From Subtercola frigoramans (GTDB lineage Bacteria; Actinomycetota; Actinomycetes; Actinomycetales; Microbacteriaceae): a stretch of 64,000 nucleotides of DNA. How positions within the stretch are numbered: the stretch's first letter is position 1; each line of letters starts with the position of its first letter. Position numbers and translations under genes: made by a program. Below, in pieces: positions 34,361 through 42,637 of the stretch. The DNA is taken from NCBI RefSeq assembly GCF_016907385.1, contig NZ_JAFBBU010000001.1:744001-808000 (forward strand). The letters are read 5' to 3'. The notes beneath the pieces were generated by a model. That model did no database searches, was not told the DNA's origin, and saw nothing but the letters and a program-made list of their open reading frames with translations.

Positions 34361-35535
34361 TGCGAATCGACACGAATCTTCTGGGCACAGTAGCCATGCC
34401 TGACGCCGGCCACGACGGCCCCGCCGCGACCTCGCGACGTTACGGGCGCACGGCCTTCGCCGACGCCTACCAGGACTACCTCGCCTATGCCCGGACGGCG
34501 GACGAGACGGGCTTCGACACCCTGTGGTACACCGAACACCACTTCCAGCACGAGGGTTACGAGGTCATCCCGAACCAGATCCAGCTCGGGCTCTACTCTT
34601 CGGCCAAGACCGAACGCCTGAACTTCGGCCAGATGTTCAACATCGTTCCGCAGTGGCACCCCCTGCGCCTCGCCGAGGATTTCGCCATGGCCGACATCCT
34701 GAGCGGCGGCCGAATGAGATTCGGCGTCGGCAGAGGCACGGTACCCCGCGAGATGCAGACGCTCGGCGCGATGATCGAGTCCGGCGACAACGGCATGGAT
34801 GCGACGGCAGAGCAGGCGAACCGTGAAGTCTTCGAAGAGGCGATGGCGCTGATCCGCCTCGCCTTCGCGGAGGAGTCATTCTCGTTCGAAGGCAAGCATT
34901 TCGTGGCGCCGCCGCCGGGCATCCCCGACCGCGACGGCGTGGTGACCGAACTCACCCTTGTACCGAACGTGATGCGCCCGGTCGAGATCTACCAGGCCTG
35001 CACCTCACCTCGGACGGTCGACTATGTCGCCGAACACGGTCACGTGGGCGTCTACACCCGGCAGTCCTTCACTCGCATGAAGCGGGCCTGGGAGAAGCAT
35101 GCTGAACTCGCCGAGGCGCACGGGCGCATTCTCCAGCCGGGTCAGGAACGGATGCTCGTGCTCCACGCTCACGTCGGCGACACCATGGAATCGGCCATGG
35201 CCAGCGCACGCGCCACCCACGACGAGCTCGCAAAGCTGTTGTCGCCCTACGGCAGGTTCGCCACCTATGACCCGCCCGCCGGCATGGATTCGACGCCGTT
35301 CGACTTTCTCCCGACCCTCGAACAGTCGATCGAGCAGGGCGTCTACGCTGTCGGCACGGCCGACGACGTCGCCGCAACGATCGACCGTTACCGCCAGGAG
35401 ATCGGGTTGGAACTCCTCTCGCTCTCGCTGGACGGCCCCGGGCTCCTGCGTGAGCACGTCGAAGAACAGATGCACCGAGTCTCCTCCGACGTGGCCCCCC
35501 TGCTCGGCGTCTCGATGGGAGCGAGCGCGAAATGA
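34360..35535 (+). CDS. LLM-class flavin-dependent oxidoreductase
   Basis: A 391-aa luciferase-like monooxygenase. Family features: GFDTLWYTEHHFQHEGYEVI, FNIVPQWHPLRLAEDFAMAD, the loop DILSGGRMRFGVGRG, and the late GTADDVAATIDRYRQEIGL. It oxidises an organic substrate with reduced flavin. It heads an operon with an amidase and a creatininase-type hydrolase, suggesting oxygenation of a heterocycle or amide followed by hydrolysis. ATG 34360 is used; longer in-frame starts would run through the operator region. Confidence 0.9.
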   Translation: MRIDTNLLGTVAMPDAGHDGPAATSRRYGRTAFADAYQDYLAYARTADETGFDTLWYTEHHFQHEGYEVIPNQIQLGLYSSAKTERLNFGQMFNIVPQWHPLRLAEDFAMADILSGGRMRFGVGRGTVPREMQTLGAMIESGDNGMDATAEQANREVFEEAMALIRLAFAEESFSFEGKHFVAPPPGIPDRDGVVTELTLVPNVMRPVEIYQACTSPRTVDYVAEHGHVGVYTRQSFTRMKRAWEKHAELAEAHGRILQPGQERMLVLHAHVGDTMESAMASARATHDELAKLLSPYGRFATYDPPAGMDSTPFDFLPTLEQSIEQGVYAVGTADDVAATIDRYRQEIGLELLSLSLDGPGLLREHVEEQMHRVSSDVAPLLGVSMGASAK

Positions 35536-36995
35536 TGGCTGCTGGCGGCACGGGTATCGACACGACTGCTCGGGCGGGGGAGATGCTGGCGGCCCTGCGC
35601 TCAGGGGCAGTGTCGGCTGTTGAACTCACCCAGGCGCATCTCGACCGCATCGACGGGGTGGGCGCGTCGCTGAATGCCTTTGTCGTCGTCGACCACGAAG
35701 GTGCCCTCAGCGCGGCCAGGGCGATCGACCGGCGCCGGGCGGCAGGTGAGGATGTCGGTGCCCTCGCCGGTCTCCCCATCAGCGTCAAGGACTCGATCGA
35801 CGCTGCGGGCCTGCGAAGCACCCATGGCCGCTTGTCCGATTCGTATGTCGCGTCGACAGATGCCCCGGCCGTTCGGCGCCTGCGTGAAGCCGGGTGTGTT
35901 GTGCTCGGCAAGACGAATGTGCCGGTGTATCTTGCCAGCCACGAGACCTCGAACGAGGCGTTCGGTCGAACCGTCAACCCCTGGGATGCCGCACGGTCCT
36001 CCGGCGGTTCGTCGGGTGGGTCATCCGCCGCCGTCGCGGGCGGGCTCGCAGTGGCCGACCTCGGCAGCGATCTCGCCGGCTCGCTCCGGCTTCCGGCGTC
36101 ATGGTGCGGGCTCTCCGGTCACCGTCCGAGCAATGGGATCGTCTCGAAACTGGGCAACCTGCCGTGGCCACAGGGAGGACTGCTCGAACCGCACGTCTCC
36201 TCGGTCGGCCCCCTCACGCGGCACGCTGCTGACGCAGACCTCTTCCTTCGCGCCATGATCGGCGTCGAGGGACCGGATTCCAGGGGCTGGCGCATCGAGC
36301 TTCCGCCCCCGCGAATCACCGCCCTCAGCGAAGCCCGCGTTGCCGTCTGGCTCGACGACCCATCGTGCCCGACCGACGCCGAGACGCGCGCCGCGATCGT
36401 GCAATTCGCCGCGGCGCTCGGCACTGCAGGGGCGCACGTCACCCTGCTCGACGACGCGCCAGTCGGTGGCCCGGCCGATCTGGAACTCTTCCGGCGCCTG
36501 CAGGCAGGTGAGGTCGTACACGGGTTCGACGACGAGATGTGGGCGTATCACCTGTCTGTCGCGGCCCGGCCCGACGACAGCGACGAGGTGCGATTCTCGC
36601 GAGCGGTGGTGCAGCCCTTCCGGTCTGCGATGGATGATCTTGAGAAGCAGCACGCGGCCATGAGGCGCTGGCAGCGAATGTTCGAGACTGTCGACGTTGT
36701 GCTGGCGCCTGCGGTGGGTCGTGCGGCAACTCGGTTCGGCGAGCATCCCGATGGCCGAACGGCGATCGGTGGGCGTGAGTACTCCACCGAGGTCCTGTTT
36801 GCCTGGAACCGCATGAGCAGCATCGGCAAGCTGCCCTCGACGATGCTCGCCCTCGGCCCGGGTGCCCACACCGGCCTGCCGATCGGTGTGCAGGTTCTCG
36901 GCCCGTACCTGGAGGACTTCACCCCGTTGCGCTTCGCCGTGGAGGCGGAACGCGCGGGGCTGGCGGGCTTCCGCGCCGCCCCGGGTTGGTCATGA
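35532..36995 (+). CDS. Amidase (amidase-signature family)
   Basis: A 487-aa Ser-cisSer-Lys hydrolase cleaving amide bonds. Lys86 lies in LPISVKDSID, the cis-Ser in the GGSSGGSSAAV segment (about 161) and the nucleophile Ser184 in SDLAGSLRLPAS. The segment CGLSGHRPSNGIV follows, as usual. ATGA overlap with the LLM gene shows coupling. Amidase-signature enzymes act on allophanate, indole-acetamide, aminoacyl-tRNA or xenobiotic amides. It is not GatA: no gatB or gatC is nearby and the context is catabolic. Confidence 0.92.
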   Translation: MMAAGGTGIDTTARAGEMLAALRSGAVSAVELTQAHLDRIDGVGASLNAFVVVDHEGALSAARAIDRRRAAGEDVGALAGLPISVKDSIDAAGLRSTHGRLSDSYVASTDAPAVRRLREAGCVVLGKTNVPVYLASHETSNEAFGRTVNPWDAARSSGGSSGGSSAAVAGGLAVADLGSDLAGSLRLPASWCGLSGHRPSNGIVSKLGNLPWPQGGLLEPHVSSVGPLTRHAADADLFLRAMIGVEGPDSRGWRIELPPPRITALSEARVAVWLDDPSCPTDAETRAAIVQFAAALGTAGAHVTLLDDAPVGGPADLELFRRLQAGEVVHGFDDEMWAYHLSVAARPDDSDEVRFSRAVVQPFRSAMDDLEKQHAAMRRWQRMFETVDVVLAPAVGRAATRFGEHPDGRTAIGGREYSTEVLFAWNRMSSIGKLPSTMLALGPGAHTGLPIGVQVLGPYLEDFTPLRFAVEAERAGLAGFRAAPGWS

Positions 36996-37067
36996 CGACG
37001 CGCGAGCCCCTCGTCGTTGACTGCCACCACTGACCGACACCACTGACCGACACAGACAGGACCTCGA

Positions 37068-37844
37068 ATGCATCAGCTCGCCCACCTCTCCACCACTGAC
37101 ATCGCCGCGATCGACGCCTCCAACGCTGTCATCGTGCAACCCATCGGAGCGATGGAACAGCACGGCGCTCACCTTCCTGTGATCACCGATGCGCTCACCG
37201 CGGAGCACATCACCGATCGCGCCATCCGGTCGCTGCCTGCAGGCAGTAACATCTGGCAGCTCCCGACAATCCACTACGGCAAGTCGACCGAGCATCTCGG
37301 CCGTGCCGGCACGATCGCCATGTCGGCCGCCACGCTGATGGGAGTCTGCATGGATCTTGGAGCCTCGCTCGCTGCCTCGGGGTTCCGAAAGCTGGTCTTC
37401 GTGAACGGCCACGGAGGCCAGCCGAGCCTGCTCGACCTGGTGGCGCGCGACATCCGGGTGCAGTCCGGGCTCGAGGTCTTCCCGTTGATGCCGGGCCGGT
37501 TCGCGCTGCCAGACGGCGTCGAGCAGATCGACACCCACTACGGTATTCACGGAGGCCAGATCGAGACATCGATCATGCTCGCCCTTGCTCCTGAACTGGT
37601 GACGATGAGCCGCGCTCGCAAAGACGGCGAGGCGGTCGGACGGCTCTACGAGAACACTGCACACCTATCCCTGGAAGGGCCGGTGCCAACGGCCTGGGTC
37701 ATCGACGACGTCTCGAAGTCCGGCGTGCTGGGCGATCCCACTGCCGCAGACGCGCGCACGGGTCACCTGATCGTGCAGGAGCAGACTCGGGTGCTGGCCG
37801 AGGCGTTGATCGAGATCCGCGACTTCCGCTTCCCTCAGATCTGA
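37068..37844 (+). CDS. Creatininase-family amidohydrolase
   Basis: A 258-aa metal-dependent cyclic-amide hydrolase. The signature IGAMEQHGAHLPVITD holds Glu30, His32 and Asp41, the first metal ligands. FVNGHGGQPSLLDL and IHGGQIETSIMLAL carry the remaining ligands (His of NGHGG and Glu of GGQIETS). Relatives open creatinine, convert FAPy-type intermediates or deformylate mycofactocin-type peptides. It is 72 nt after the amidase with AGGACC upstream. The gene set LLM-amidase-creatininase suggests breakdown of a cyclic N-compound. Confidence 0.92.
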   Translation: MHQLAHLSTTDIAAIDASNAVIVQPIGAMEQHGAHLPVITDALTAEHITDRAIRSLPAGSNIWQLPTIHYGKSTEHLGRAGTIAMSAATLMGVCMDLGASLAASGFRKLVFVNGHGGQPSLLDLVARDIRVQSGLEVFPLMPGRFALPDGVEQIDTHYGIHGGQIETSIMLALAPELVTMSRARKDGEAVGRLYENTAHLSLEGPVPTAWVIDDVSKSGVLGDPTAADARTGHLIVQEQTRVLAEALIEIRDFRFPQI

Positions 37845-37853
37845 GGAGTCGGG

Positions 37854-38309
37854 TCAGAGTGAGGCAAGGCGGGTGCGGATCTCCGCAGTGACCGACTCCA
37901 GCGCAGAGGTGAATGCCGCGAGCTGACCGGGGTCGAGGTGCGCCGCTGATGCCGAGAGCATCTCGGTGAAGCTTCGATGGATGCCGGCCATCACTTCGTG
38001 ACCAGAGGCAGAGAGCTCGAGGTACAGGCTCCGCCGGTCATCCGGATGATCGACCCGGTGCACAAGCCCGAGGTCGACCAGCCGTCGTGCGATTGCCGTC
38101 ACGGCACCCGTTGTCATGCCCAGGTGCGAAGCAAGGTCTTTGGGAGTCAGGCTCACGGCCTGGGCGATCCTGAACAGCGCACGCAACTCAGTGGCCGAGA
38201 CGCCGGCGTCCCGGGCGATGCGGAGCCGGTTGGCATCGAGGGCACTGACGAAGTCTGTCGCAGCTTTCGGGAATCCGCTCAGCGTGTGGGCGGCCTGCTC
38301 GTCACGCAC
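37854..38309 (-). CDS. MarR-family regulator divergent from the rhodopsin gene
   Basis: A 151-aa winged-helix regulator: VSATELRALFRIAQAVSLTP, KDLASHLGMTTGAVTAIARR, LVDLGLVHRVDHPDDRRSLY with the usual wing, then long dimer helices. Start GTG 38309 is chosen because GGAGG lies 6 nt upstream; a longer start at 38351 is less likely. MarR proteins respond to phenolics, oxidants or other ligands. The shared intergenic region with the rhodopsin contains AT-rich palindromes, so this is probably its repressor. Confidence 0.88.
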   Translation of the reverse strand: MRDEQAAHTLSGFPKAATDFVSALDANRLRIARDAGVSATELRALFRIAQAVSLTPKDLASHLGMTTGAVTAIARRLVDLGLVHRVDHPDDRRSLYLELSASGHEVMAGIHRSFTEMLSASAAHLDPGQLAAFTSALESVTAEIRTRLASL

Positions 38310-38403
38310 ATTGCACCTCCGGCTGGCTGAGGCTGCGAGCGAGCCCGTCACTTCGTCTGTTCTGGTCGCATCATTCTACAGACCCTCCTTCGGAATGCTC
38401 ACA

Positions 38404-38440
38404 AAGTAATTGACTTAATAAGTTACTTATCTTGTAAGGT
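38404..38440. promoter_or_regulatory. Rhodopsin promoter with nested MarR-type palindromes
   Basis: AAGTAA (38404-38409) and TTACTT (38423-38428) form an inverted pair enclosing ACTTA-A-TAAGT (38413-38423). TTGACT (38410-38415) is a good -35. TGTAAG (38433-38438) is a plausible -10 at 17 bp, placing the start of transcription close to the GTG at 38448. The block is far more AT-rich than its surroundings. Confidence 0.65.
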
Positions 38441-38447
38441 ATCTGGT

Positions 38448-39323
38448 GTGCCCCAAAAGAATGTGTTTTCGGGGCGATTCGCCGATTCCGATCTGATGGA
38501 GAACGCCGTGATACCTGACCTCCTCTCGCATGGCCAATACGAGACCGTGTACAACTTCCTCTCGCTTGTGATTGCATCGCAGCTCTTCACGGCGGTGTTC
38601 CTGCTGGTCTCGCTGCCGCGGATCCTGCCTCGCTATCGGCAGGCCATCACGGTCGCAATCATCGTCTGCGGAATCGCTGCGTATCACTACTTCCGCATCT
38701 TCGACTCGTTCAAAGCCGCGTTCGTGACCACCTCGGTCGGTGGCACAGGCGATTACACCCAGGCCGTCGGCCAGGGCTTCAACGAGGGTTACCGGTATGT
38801 CGACTGGCTCCTCACCGTTCCGCTGCTCCTCGTGGAGCTCGTAGCTGTTCTCGCTCTCGCTCGCTCTGTGCAGTCGCGGCTTCTGGCGCGACTGGTGCCC
38901 GCAGCAGCGTTGATGATTGCTCTCGGTTACCCCGGCGAGATCAGCGGCGACAACGGAATTCGCGGCCTGTTCGGGCTCCTGTCGACCATCCCCTTCGTCT
39001 ACATTCTCTATGTCCTGTTCGTGCAGCTCGGAAAGTCGCTCGACAAACAGCCCGCCGGCGTGCGCAAGACCCTGAGCCGGCTCCGCTTTCTCCTTCTGCT
39101 CAGTTGGGGTGTCTACCCGGTCGCCTATCTCCTGCCCCTGCTGAACATCTCGGGGTCTGACGCCTGGGTCTACAAGCAGGTCGGGTACTCCGTGGCAGAC
39201 ATTCTCGCCAAGGCCGTCTACGCCCTGATCATCTTCCACGTGGCGCGCATCAAATCGTTCGACGACGATACTGCCTTCGCTGCCGTCGAACTGTCACCCG
39301 AGGAGGTTCGCGCGGCGAAGTAA
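38448..39323 (+). CDS. Light-driven proton pump rhodopsin (xanthorhodopsin/Gloeobacter type)
   Basis: Seven-helix retinal protein, 291 aa. Helix C RYVDWLLTVPLLLVEL gives Arg116, Asp119 (acceptor), Thr123 and Glu130 (donor), the D-T-E set of outward proton pumps. Leu127 at the spectral-tuning site predicts green absorption. Helix F has W220-x-x-Y223-P224. Helix G DILAK gives Asp251 and Schiff-base Lys255. His80 in helix B matches the counter-ion histidine of proteorhodopsins. Gly176 in LFGLLSTIPF lies at the offset from the acceptor Asp where Gloeobacter rhodopsin has its antenna-fenestration glycine. GTG 38448 is probably leaderless; ATG 38496 is an alternative. No retinal-synthesis gene is nearby. 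Confidence 0.95.
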   Translation: MPQKNVFSGRFADSDLMENAVIPDLLSHGQYETVYNFLSLVIASQLFTAVFLLVSLPRILPRYRQAITVAIIVCGIAAYHYFRIFDSFKAAFVTTSVGGTGDYTQAVGQGFNEGYRYVDWLLTVPLLLVELVAVLALARSVQSRLLARLVPAAALMIALGYPGEISGDNGIRGLFGLLSTIPFVYILYVLFVQLGKSLDKQPAGVRKTLSRLRFLLLLSWGVYPVAYLLPLLNISGSDAWVYKQVGYSVADILAKAVYALIIFHVARIKSFDDDTAFAAVELSPEEVRAAK

Positions 39324-39342
39324 TCGCTGCCCTCACCGGCTG

Positions 39343-39384
39343 AGGCGCTGCCATCACGGTAACCCGTGGTGGCAGCGCCTTTTT
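39343..39384 (+). terminator. Intrinsic terminator of the rhodopsin gene
   Basis: A 17-bp stem (AGGCGCTGCC with GGCAGCGCCT plus an inner CACGG/CCGTG) closes on a TAAC loop and runs into TTTTT. It begins 20 nt after the stop. Confidence 0.92.
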
Positions 39385-39414
39385 CACGTCTGCCCCTCCT
39401 TCGTAGACGTCATT

Positions 39415-39990
39415 TCACCAGAAGTCAGGTTCTCCGAACCAGAATTCGAGTTGCGACCACGGCGGCTTTCGATCTTCGCCATAGTCGGTGGGAGGCTCCC
39501 AATCCATGAGGTGGAACTCCGTCAAGAAGTACTTCGCGAGATTCGTGCCATAGAAGATCGTGTCGAGCCCGTGAACAGACAACACCGGCGCACCTCGTTC
39601 GGTGGGTTCGGCGGGCATGTACCGATGCGCGTACAACGGAATCAGAGTCGGCCACGCGTTGATGTGCCTCATCGCAATATCGGCCGCCTCGAACAACGAG
39701 CTTGGCCGCTCGCCCCACGTGCGGCCCCACACGCCATTCTCGACAACGTAGGAAATCACCCAGTCTTTGTGTCGATCGAGCCGAATTCTGATCTCATCGT
39801 CGGAGTCGTGTCGCCAGTCGACCCATCCCTTGCCTAGAGGAAGCACCCTCGACAGCAACTCTCGATGATCAGGGCCGAACAGGAAGCCGAAAGTACCCTC
39901 GATGCGGCGGAATTCAGGTTCTGAAAGGCCGGCTTCCAGCGTAACGCCAACCATGCGCAGCACTTCGATCGCTTCATCGACGATGTCCAC
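39415..39990 (-). CDS. SMI1/KNR4 (SUKH)-like protein
   Basis: A 191-aa protein with SUKH-superfamily features: LSEPEFRRIEGTFGFLFGPD, HRELLSRVLPLGKGWVDWR, PVLSVHGLDTIFYGTNLAKY, FLTEF. SUKH proteins are often immunity proteins of polymorphic toxin systems but also occur singly. No toxin gene is adjacent, so function is open. GTG 39990 is chosen; GTG 40035 would add 15 residues with no ribosome site. It lies directly beside the tRNA cluster. Confidence 0.68.
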   Translation of the reverse strand: MDIVDEAIEVLRMVGVTLEAGLSEPEFRRIEGTFGFLFGPDHRELLSRVLPLGKGWVDWRHDSDDEIRIRLDRHKDWVISYVVENGVWGRTWGERPSSLFEAADIAMRHINAWPTLIPLYAHRYMPAEPTERGAPVLSVHGLDTIFYGTNLAKYFLTEFHLMDWEPPTDYGEDRKPPWSQLEFWFGEPDFW

Positions 39991-40121
39991 GGATCCCACT
40001 ATTCGACACGTTTCGGATGGCTTCAGGCTACCCACAAGTAACTTGCGTGGCTCTAGGATTTGTGTTCTCGGCGCAAGAACTGGGGGTTAAGGGTCAAAAC
40101 CGCGCGTCGAGAAAAGGGTAC

Positions 40122-40160
40122 AAAAAAGCCCTACTCCAAGTAGAAGCCTCGAAGTAGGGC
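40122..40160 (-). terminator. Intrinsic terminator of the tRNA cluster
   Basis: On the minus strand GCCCTACT pairs with AGTAGGGC and is followed by TTTTTT. It starts 3 nt after tRNA-Phe, the last tRNA of the unit. Confidence 0.9.
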
Positions 40161-40162
40161 AG

Positions 40163-40235
40163 TGGCTCCGACCGGCGTCGATCCGGTGACCTTTCGATTT
40201 TCAGTCGAACGCTCTACCAACTGAGCTACAGAGCC
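40163..40235 (-). tRNA. tRNA-Phe (GAA)
   Basis: Seventy-three nt fold as a cloverleaf: acceptor GGCTCTG/CGGAGCC with one G-U pair, D-arm GCTC..GAGC, anticodon loop CTGAAAA with anticodon GAA, T-loop GGATCGACGCC-type and discriminator A. CCA is not encoded. It is the distal gene of a Glu-Asp-Phe unit. Confidence 0.97.
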
Positions 40236-40297
40236 GAAGAGGCGAACCCCTCCAGAGGCCGAAAAACCCTTCCGAAGAAGGGCAGTCCGAACCTTTG

Positions 40298-40371
40298 CGA
40301 CCCTGACCGGACTTGAACCGGCGACCTCCGCCGTGACAGGGCGGCGCGCTAACCAACTGCGCTACAGGGCC
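40298..40371 (-). tRNA. tRNA-Asp (GTC)
   Basis: Seventy-four nt: acceptor GGCCCTG/CAGGGTC with one G-U pair, anticodon stem CCGCC/GGCGG around CTGTCAC (anticodon GTC), T-loop GGTTCAAGTCC and discriminator G, as expected for Asp. Confidence 0.97.
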
Positions 40372-40484
40372 AAACTTATGAAATTGTGAACCGCACTTAC
40401 TATACCTGCATTGCCCCGGCCCATTTCGCGGACCGCATTCACGGGACCCGATTTGCGGAAGCAAATCGCATGATCAGCAAGCAG

Positions 40485-40557
40485 TGACCCCAACGGGATT
40501 CGAACCCGTGCTACTGCCGTGAAAGGGCAGCGTCCTAGGCCGCTAAACGATGGGGCC
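40485..40557 (-). tRNA. tRNA-Glu (TTC)
   Basis: Seventy-three nt: acceptor GGCCCCA/TGGGGTC, anticodon stem CTGCC/GGCAG around CTTTCAC (anticodon TTC), T-loop GGTTCGAATCC and discriminator A. First gene of the minus-strand tRNA unit. In the spacer to tRNA-Asp a perfect 8-bp hairpin, CGATTTGC-GGAA-GCAAATCG (40449-40468), may aid processing. Confidence 0.97.
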
Positions 40558-40682
40558 GTTTTGACAACTCAACGAGTATGCCACATTCACGGGTGCCGCC
40601 GCCAATCCGGCATGGATGCCCGGCGAGCCGCCCCGGATTCGCCCGCTTCAGCGCCGCTGACGGCGCACCAGCCCGCCAGCCA

Positions 40683-40761
40683 GATCGATCAATCGTCGGC
40701 CCTGAGTGAAACCGTCGCAGATAGTGCCGAGGTTCGGCTGTGGGCCGACGATTGGTCGATC
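40683..40761. repeat. Long inverted repeat after ppa
   Basis: A 19-nt arm at 40683-40701 (GATCGATCAATCGTCGGCC) is complementary to 40743-40761 at 18 of 19 positions, with 41 nt between. It ends 7 nt after the ppa stop on the minus strand, so it can serve as the ppa terminator, but it is unusually long-looped and may be a small repeat element. The remaining 40558-40682 shows no gene. Confidence 0.7.
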
Positions 40762-40767
40762 GGGAGG

Positions 40768-41262
40768 CTAGTGCGAACCCTCGGCGGCGAGCTTGGTGAT
40801 GCCGTTCTGCACGATCGTCTCGGCGTCGGCGGCCGAACCCCAGCCCTCGGTCTTGACCCACTTGCCGGGCTCGAGGTCTTTGTAGTGCTCGAAGAAGTGC
40901 TCGATCTCGGCGCGCAACTGGGTGGACAGATCATCCAGGTCTTGAATGCCTGCCCAGCGAGGGTCTTTGGCAGGCACCGCGATGACCTTCGAGTCGATGC
41001 CGGCCTCGTCGCTCATGTTGAAGACGGCGACCGGGCGCACCTTGAGGCCGACACCCGGGTACACCGGGTACTCGAGCAGCACCAGCACGTCGACCGGGTC
41101 GCCGTCGAGGCCGAGGGTGTTCTCGAAGAAGCCGTAATCGGTGGGGTAGACGAAAGTGGTGAACAGAACCCGGTCGAGGTACACGCGGCCGGTCTCGTGG
41201 TCGACCTCGTACTTGTTGCGGCTTCCCTTGGGGATCTCGATGACGGCGTCGTAGGTGCCCAT
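40768..41262 (-). CDS. ppa: Inorganic pyrophosphatase
   Basis: Hydrolyses pyrophosphate, pulling biosynthetic reactions forward in the cytosol. The protein is 164 aa, usual for bacterial family-I enzymes. Signatures: IEIPKGSRNKYEVDHETG, YPTDYGFFENTLGLDGDPVD (acidic metal-binding motif DGDPVDVLVL) and VIAVPAKDPRW. Ribosome site GGAGCA lies before ATG 41262. Divergent from tilS across 92 nt. Confidence 0.97.
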   Translation of the reverse strand: MGTYDAVIEIPKGSRNKYEVDHETGRVYLDRVLFTTFVYPTDYGFFENTLGLDGDPVDVLVLLEYPVYPGVGLKVRPVAVFNMSDEAGIDSKVIAVPAKDPRWAGIQDLDDLSTQLRAEIEHFFEHYKDLEPGKWVKTEGWGSAADAETIVQNGITKLAAEGSH

Positions 41263-41354
41263 GGCAACTGCTCCTTCTGATGGGTTGTGCGAGTGGCGTG
41301 CGCTGGTTCTCTGCGCAGAGTCTGCGAGTGCTGAAACTGCAATAACGTTACTGG

Positions 41355-42473
41355 ATGCACACGAACGCCCGCCGACCGCGCCTCACCCCGGCGATGGCCG
41401 ACGTGCGCCGTGCCGTGCGTGAACTGCTCGCCACCGAGCTACCGCCGGCCAGCAACCGCGTACCCGAGCGTGCTGCCGACACTGCTCCGGATGCCCGGCT
41501 CAGCCGCCCCGAATCACCCACGCCCGCACGCCCTGACACCCCACTCGCCCCCCTCATCCTCGTCGGGCTCAGCGGCGGACCCGACTCGCTCGCCCTCGCC
41601 GCCGCGGCCGCGTTCGAAGCTCCGCGCGCAGGAATCCGTGCCGGCGCGATCGTCGTCGACCACGGGCTGCAGGTCGGTTCGGCCCAGGTGGCGGCAGAGG
41701 CCGCTCGCCAGGCGCGCGAGCTGGGCCTCGATCCGGTGCTGGTCGAGCGCGTGACGGTGGAGCGGGGCACTGCCGTCTCGGGGCCGACGGGTGGCCCCGA
41801 GGCCGCAGCCCGCACGGCACGGTACGCGGCCTTCGAACGCGCGCTCGCCACGACCGGCGCCAGCCACGTGCTGCTCGCCCACACGCTGGACGACCAGGCC
41901 GAGACGGTGCTGCTGGGCCTCGCCCGCGGTTCGGGGCCGGCGAGCCTGTCGGGCATGAGCGCGGTGAACGGTGTCTACCTCAGGCCGCTGCTGGGCATCC
42001 ATCGCGGGGTGGTGCACCAAGCGCTGGCCGACCAGCGGCTGACAGCCTGGCATGACCCCCAGAACCTCGACCACGCCTATGCCAGGGTGCGCGTGCGCGA
42101 GACAGTTCTGCCGCTACTCGAGGCTGAGCTCGGGCCCGGTATCGCAGACGCCCTCGCCCGCACCGCCGACCAGCTGCGCGAAGACTCCGACGCTCTGGAT
42201 GCCCTGGCCGCCGAATGGGCCGCCGAGATCGTCGACCACGCCGAGGCGGGCATCGCGGTCGACGTGCACGGACTCGCGTCGAACCCTGCCGCTCTCGCCC
42301 AGCGCATCGTGCGGTTCGTCGTGGCAGCAGAATTCGGCACCGCCCTGAGCCGCGCCCAGACACTCGCGGTGCTGAAGCTGGTGACCGAGTGGCACGGGCA
42401 GGCCGGGGTCGATCTGCCGGGCATCCGTGTCGCGCGTATCGACGGCCGGCTCGTCTTCGCCCGTCGCAGTTGA
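41355..42473 (+). CDS. tilS: tRNA(Ile)-lysidine synthetase TilS
   Basis: Converts C34 of the CAU-anticodon isoleucine tRNA to lysidine, essential for reading AUA. The PP-loop SGGPDS is at residues 73-78, followed by VVDHGLQVGS and LLAHTLDDQAETVLLGLARG. The C-terminal substrate domain is short, as in actinobacterial TilS. The N-terminal about 65 residues form a Pro/Arg-rich extension not needed for the fold, so a later start is possible. Next to hpt, a conserved pairing in bacteria. Confidence 0.95.
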   Translation: MHTNARRPRLTPAMADVRRAVRELLATELPPASNRVPERAADTAPDARLSRPESPTPARPDTPLAPLILVGLSGGPDSLALAAAAAFEAPRAGIRAGAIVVDHGLQVGSAQVAAEAARQARELGLDPVLVERVTVERGTAVSGPTGGPEAAARTARYAAFERALATTGASHVLLAHTLDDQAETVLLGLARGSGPASLSGMSAVNGVYLRPLLGIHRGVVHQALADQRLTAWHDPQNLDHAYARVRVRETVLPLLEAELGPGIADALARTADQLREDSDALDALAAEWAAEIVDHAEAGIAVDVHGLASNPAALAQRIVRFVVAAEFGTALSRAQTLAVLKLVTEWHGQAGVDLPGIRVARIDGRLVFARRS

Positions 42474-42637
42474 CACGCGTCCCTCGCTCGAAGGCGATCG
42501 GGCGAGCGCATTGGTCGGAGATTGTGGGTGGGCATCGCCGTATTCTCGTTGCCACACGGGTTTCTCCGACGAATTGCTCGGCGGGCAGGGGCCCACAGGG
42601 CACATCGCACCCAAAGGGGGTTCGGTAGGCTGGCACC

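Noticed and set aside
35532..36995. Calling the amidase gatA
   Set aside because: No gatB or gatC is adjacent and the gene is coupled to an LLM oxidoreductase in a GntR-controlled operon.
40036..40600. Integrative element at the tRNA cluster
   Set aside because: No integrase, no duplicated tRNA 3' end and no phage gene nearby; the tRNAs end in a normal terminator.
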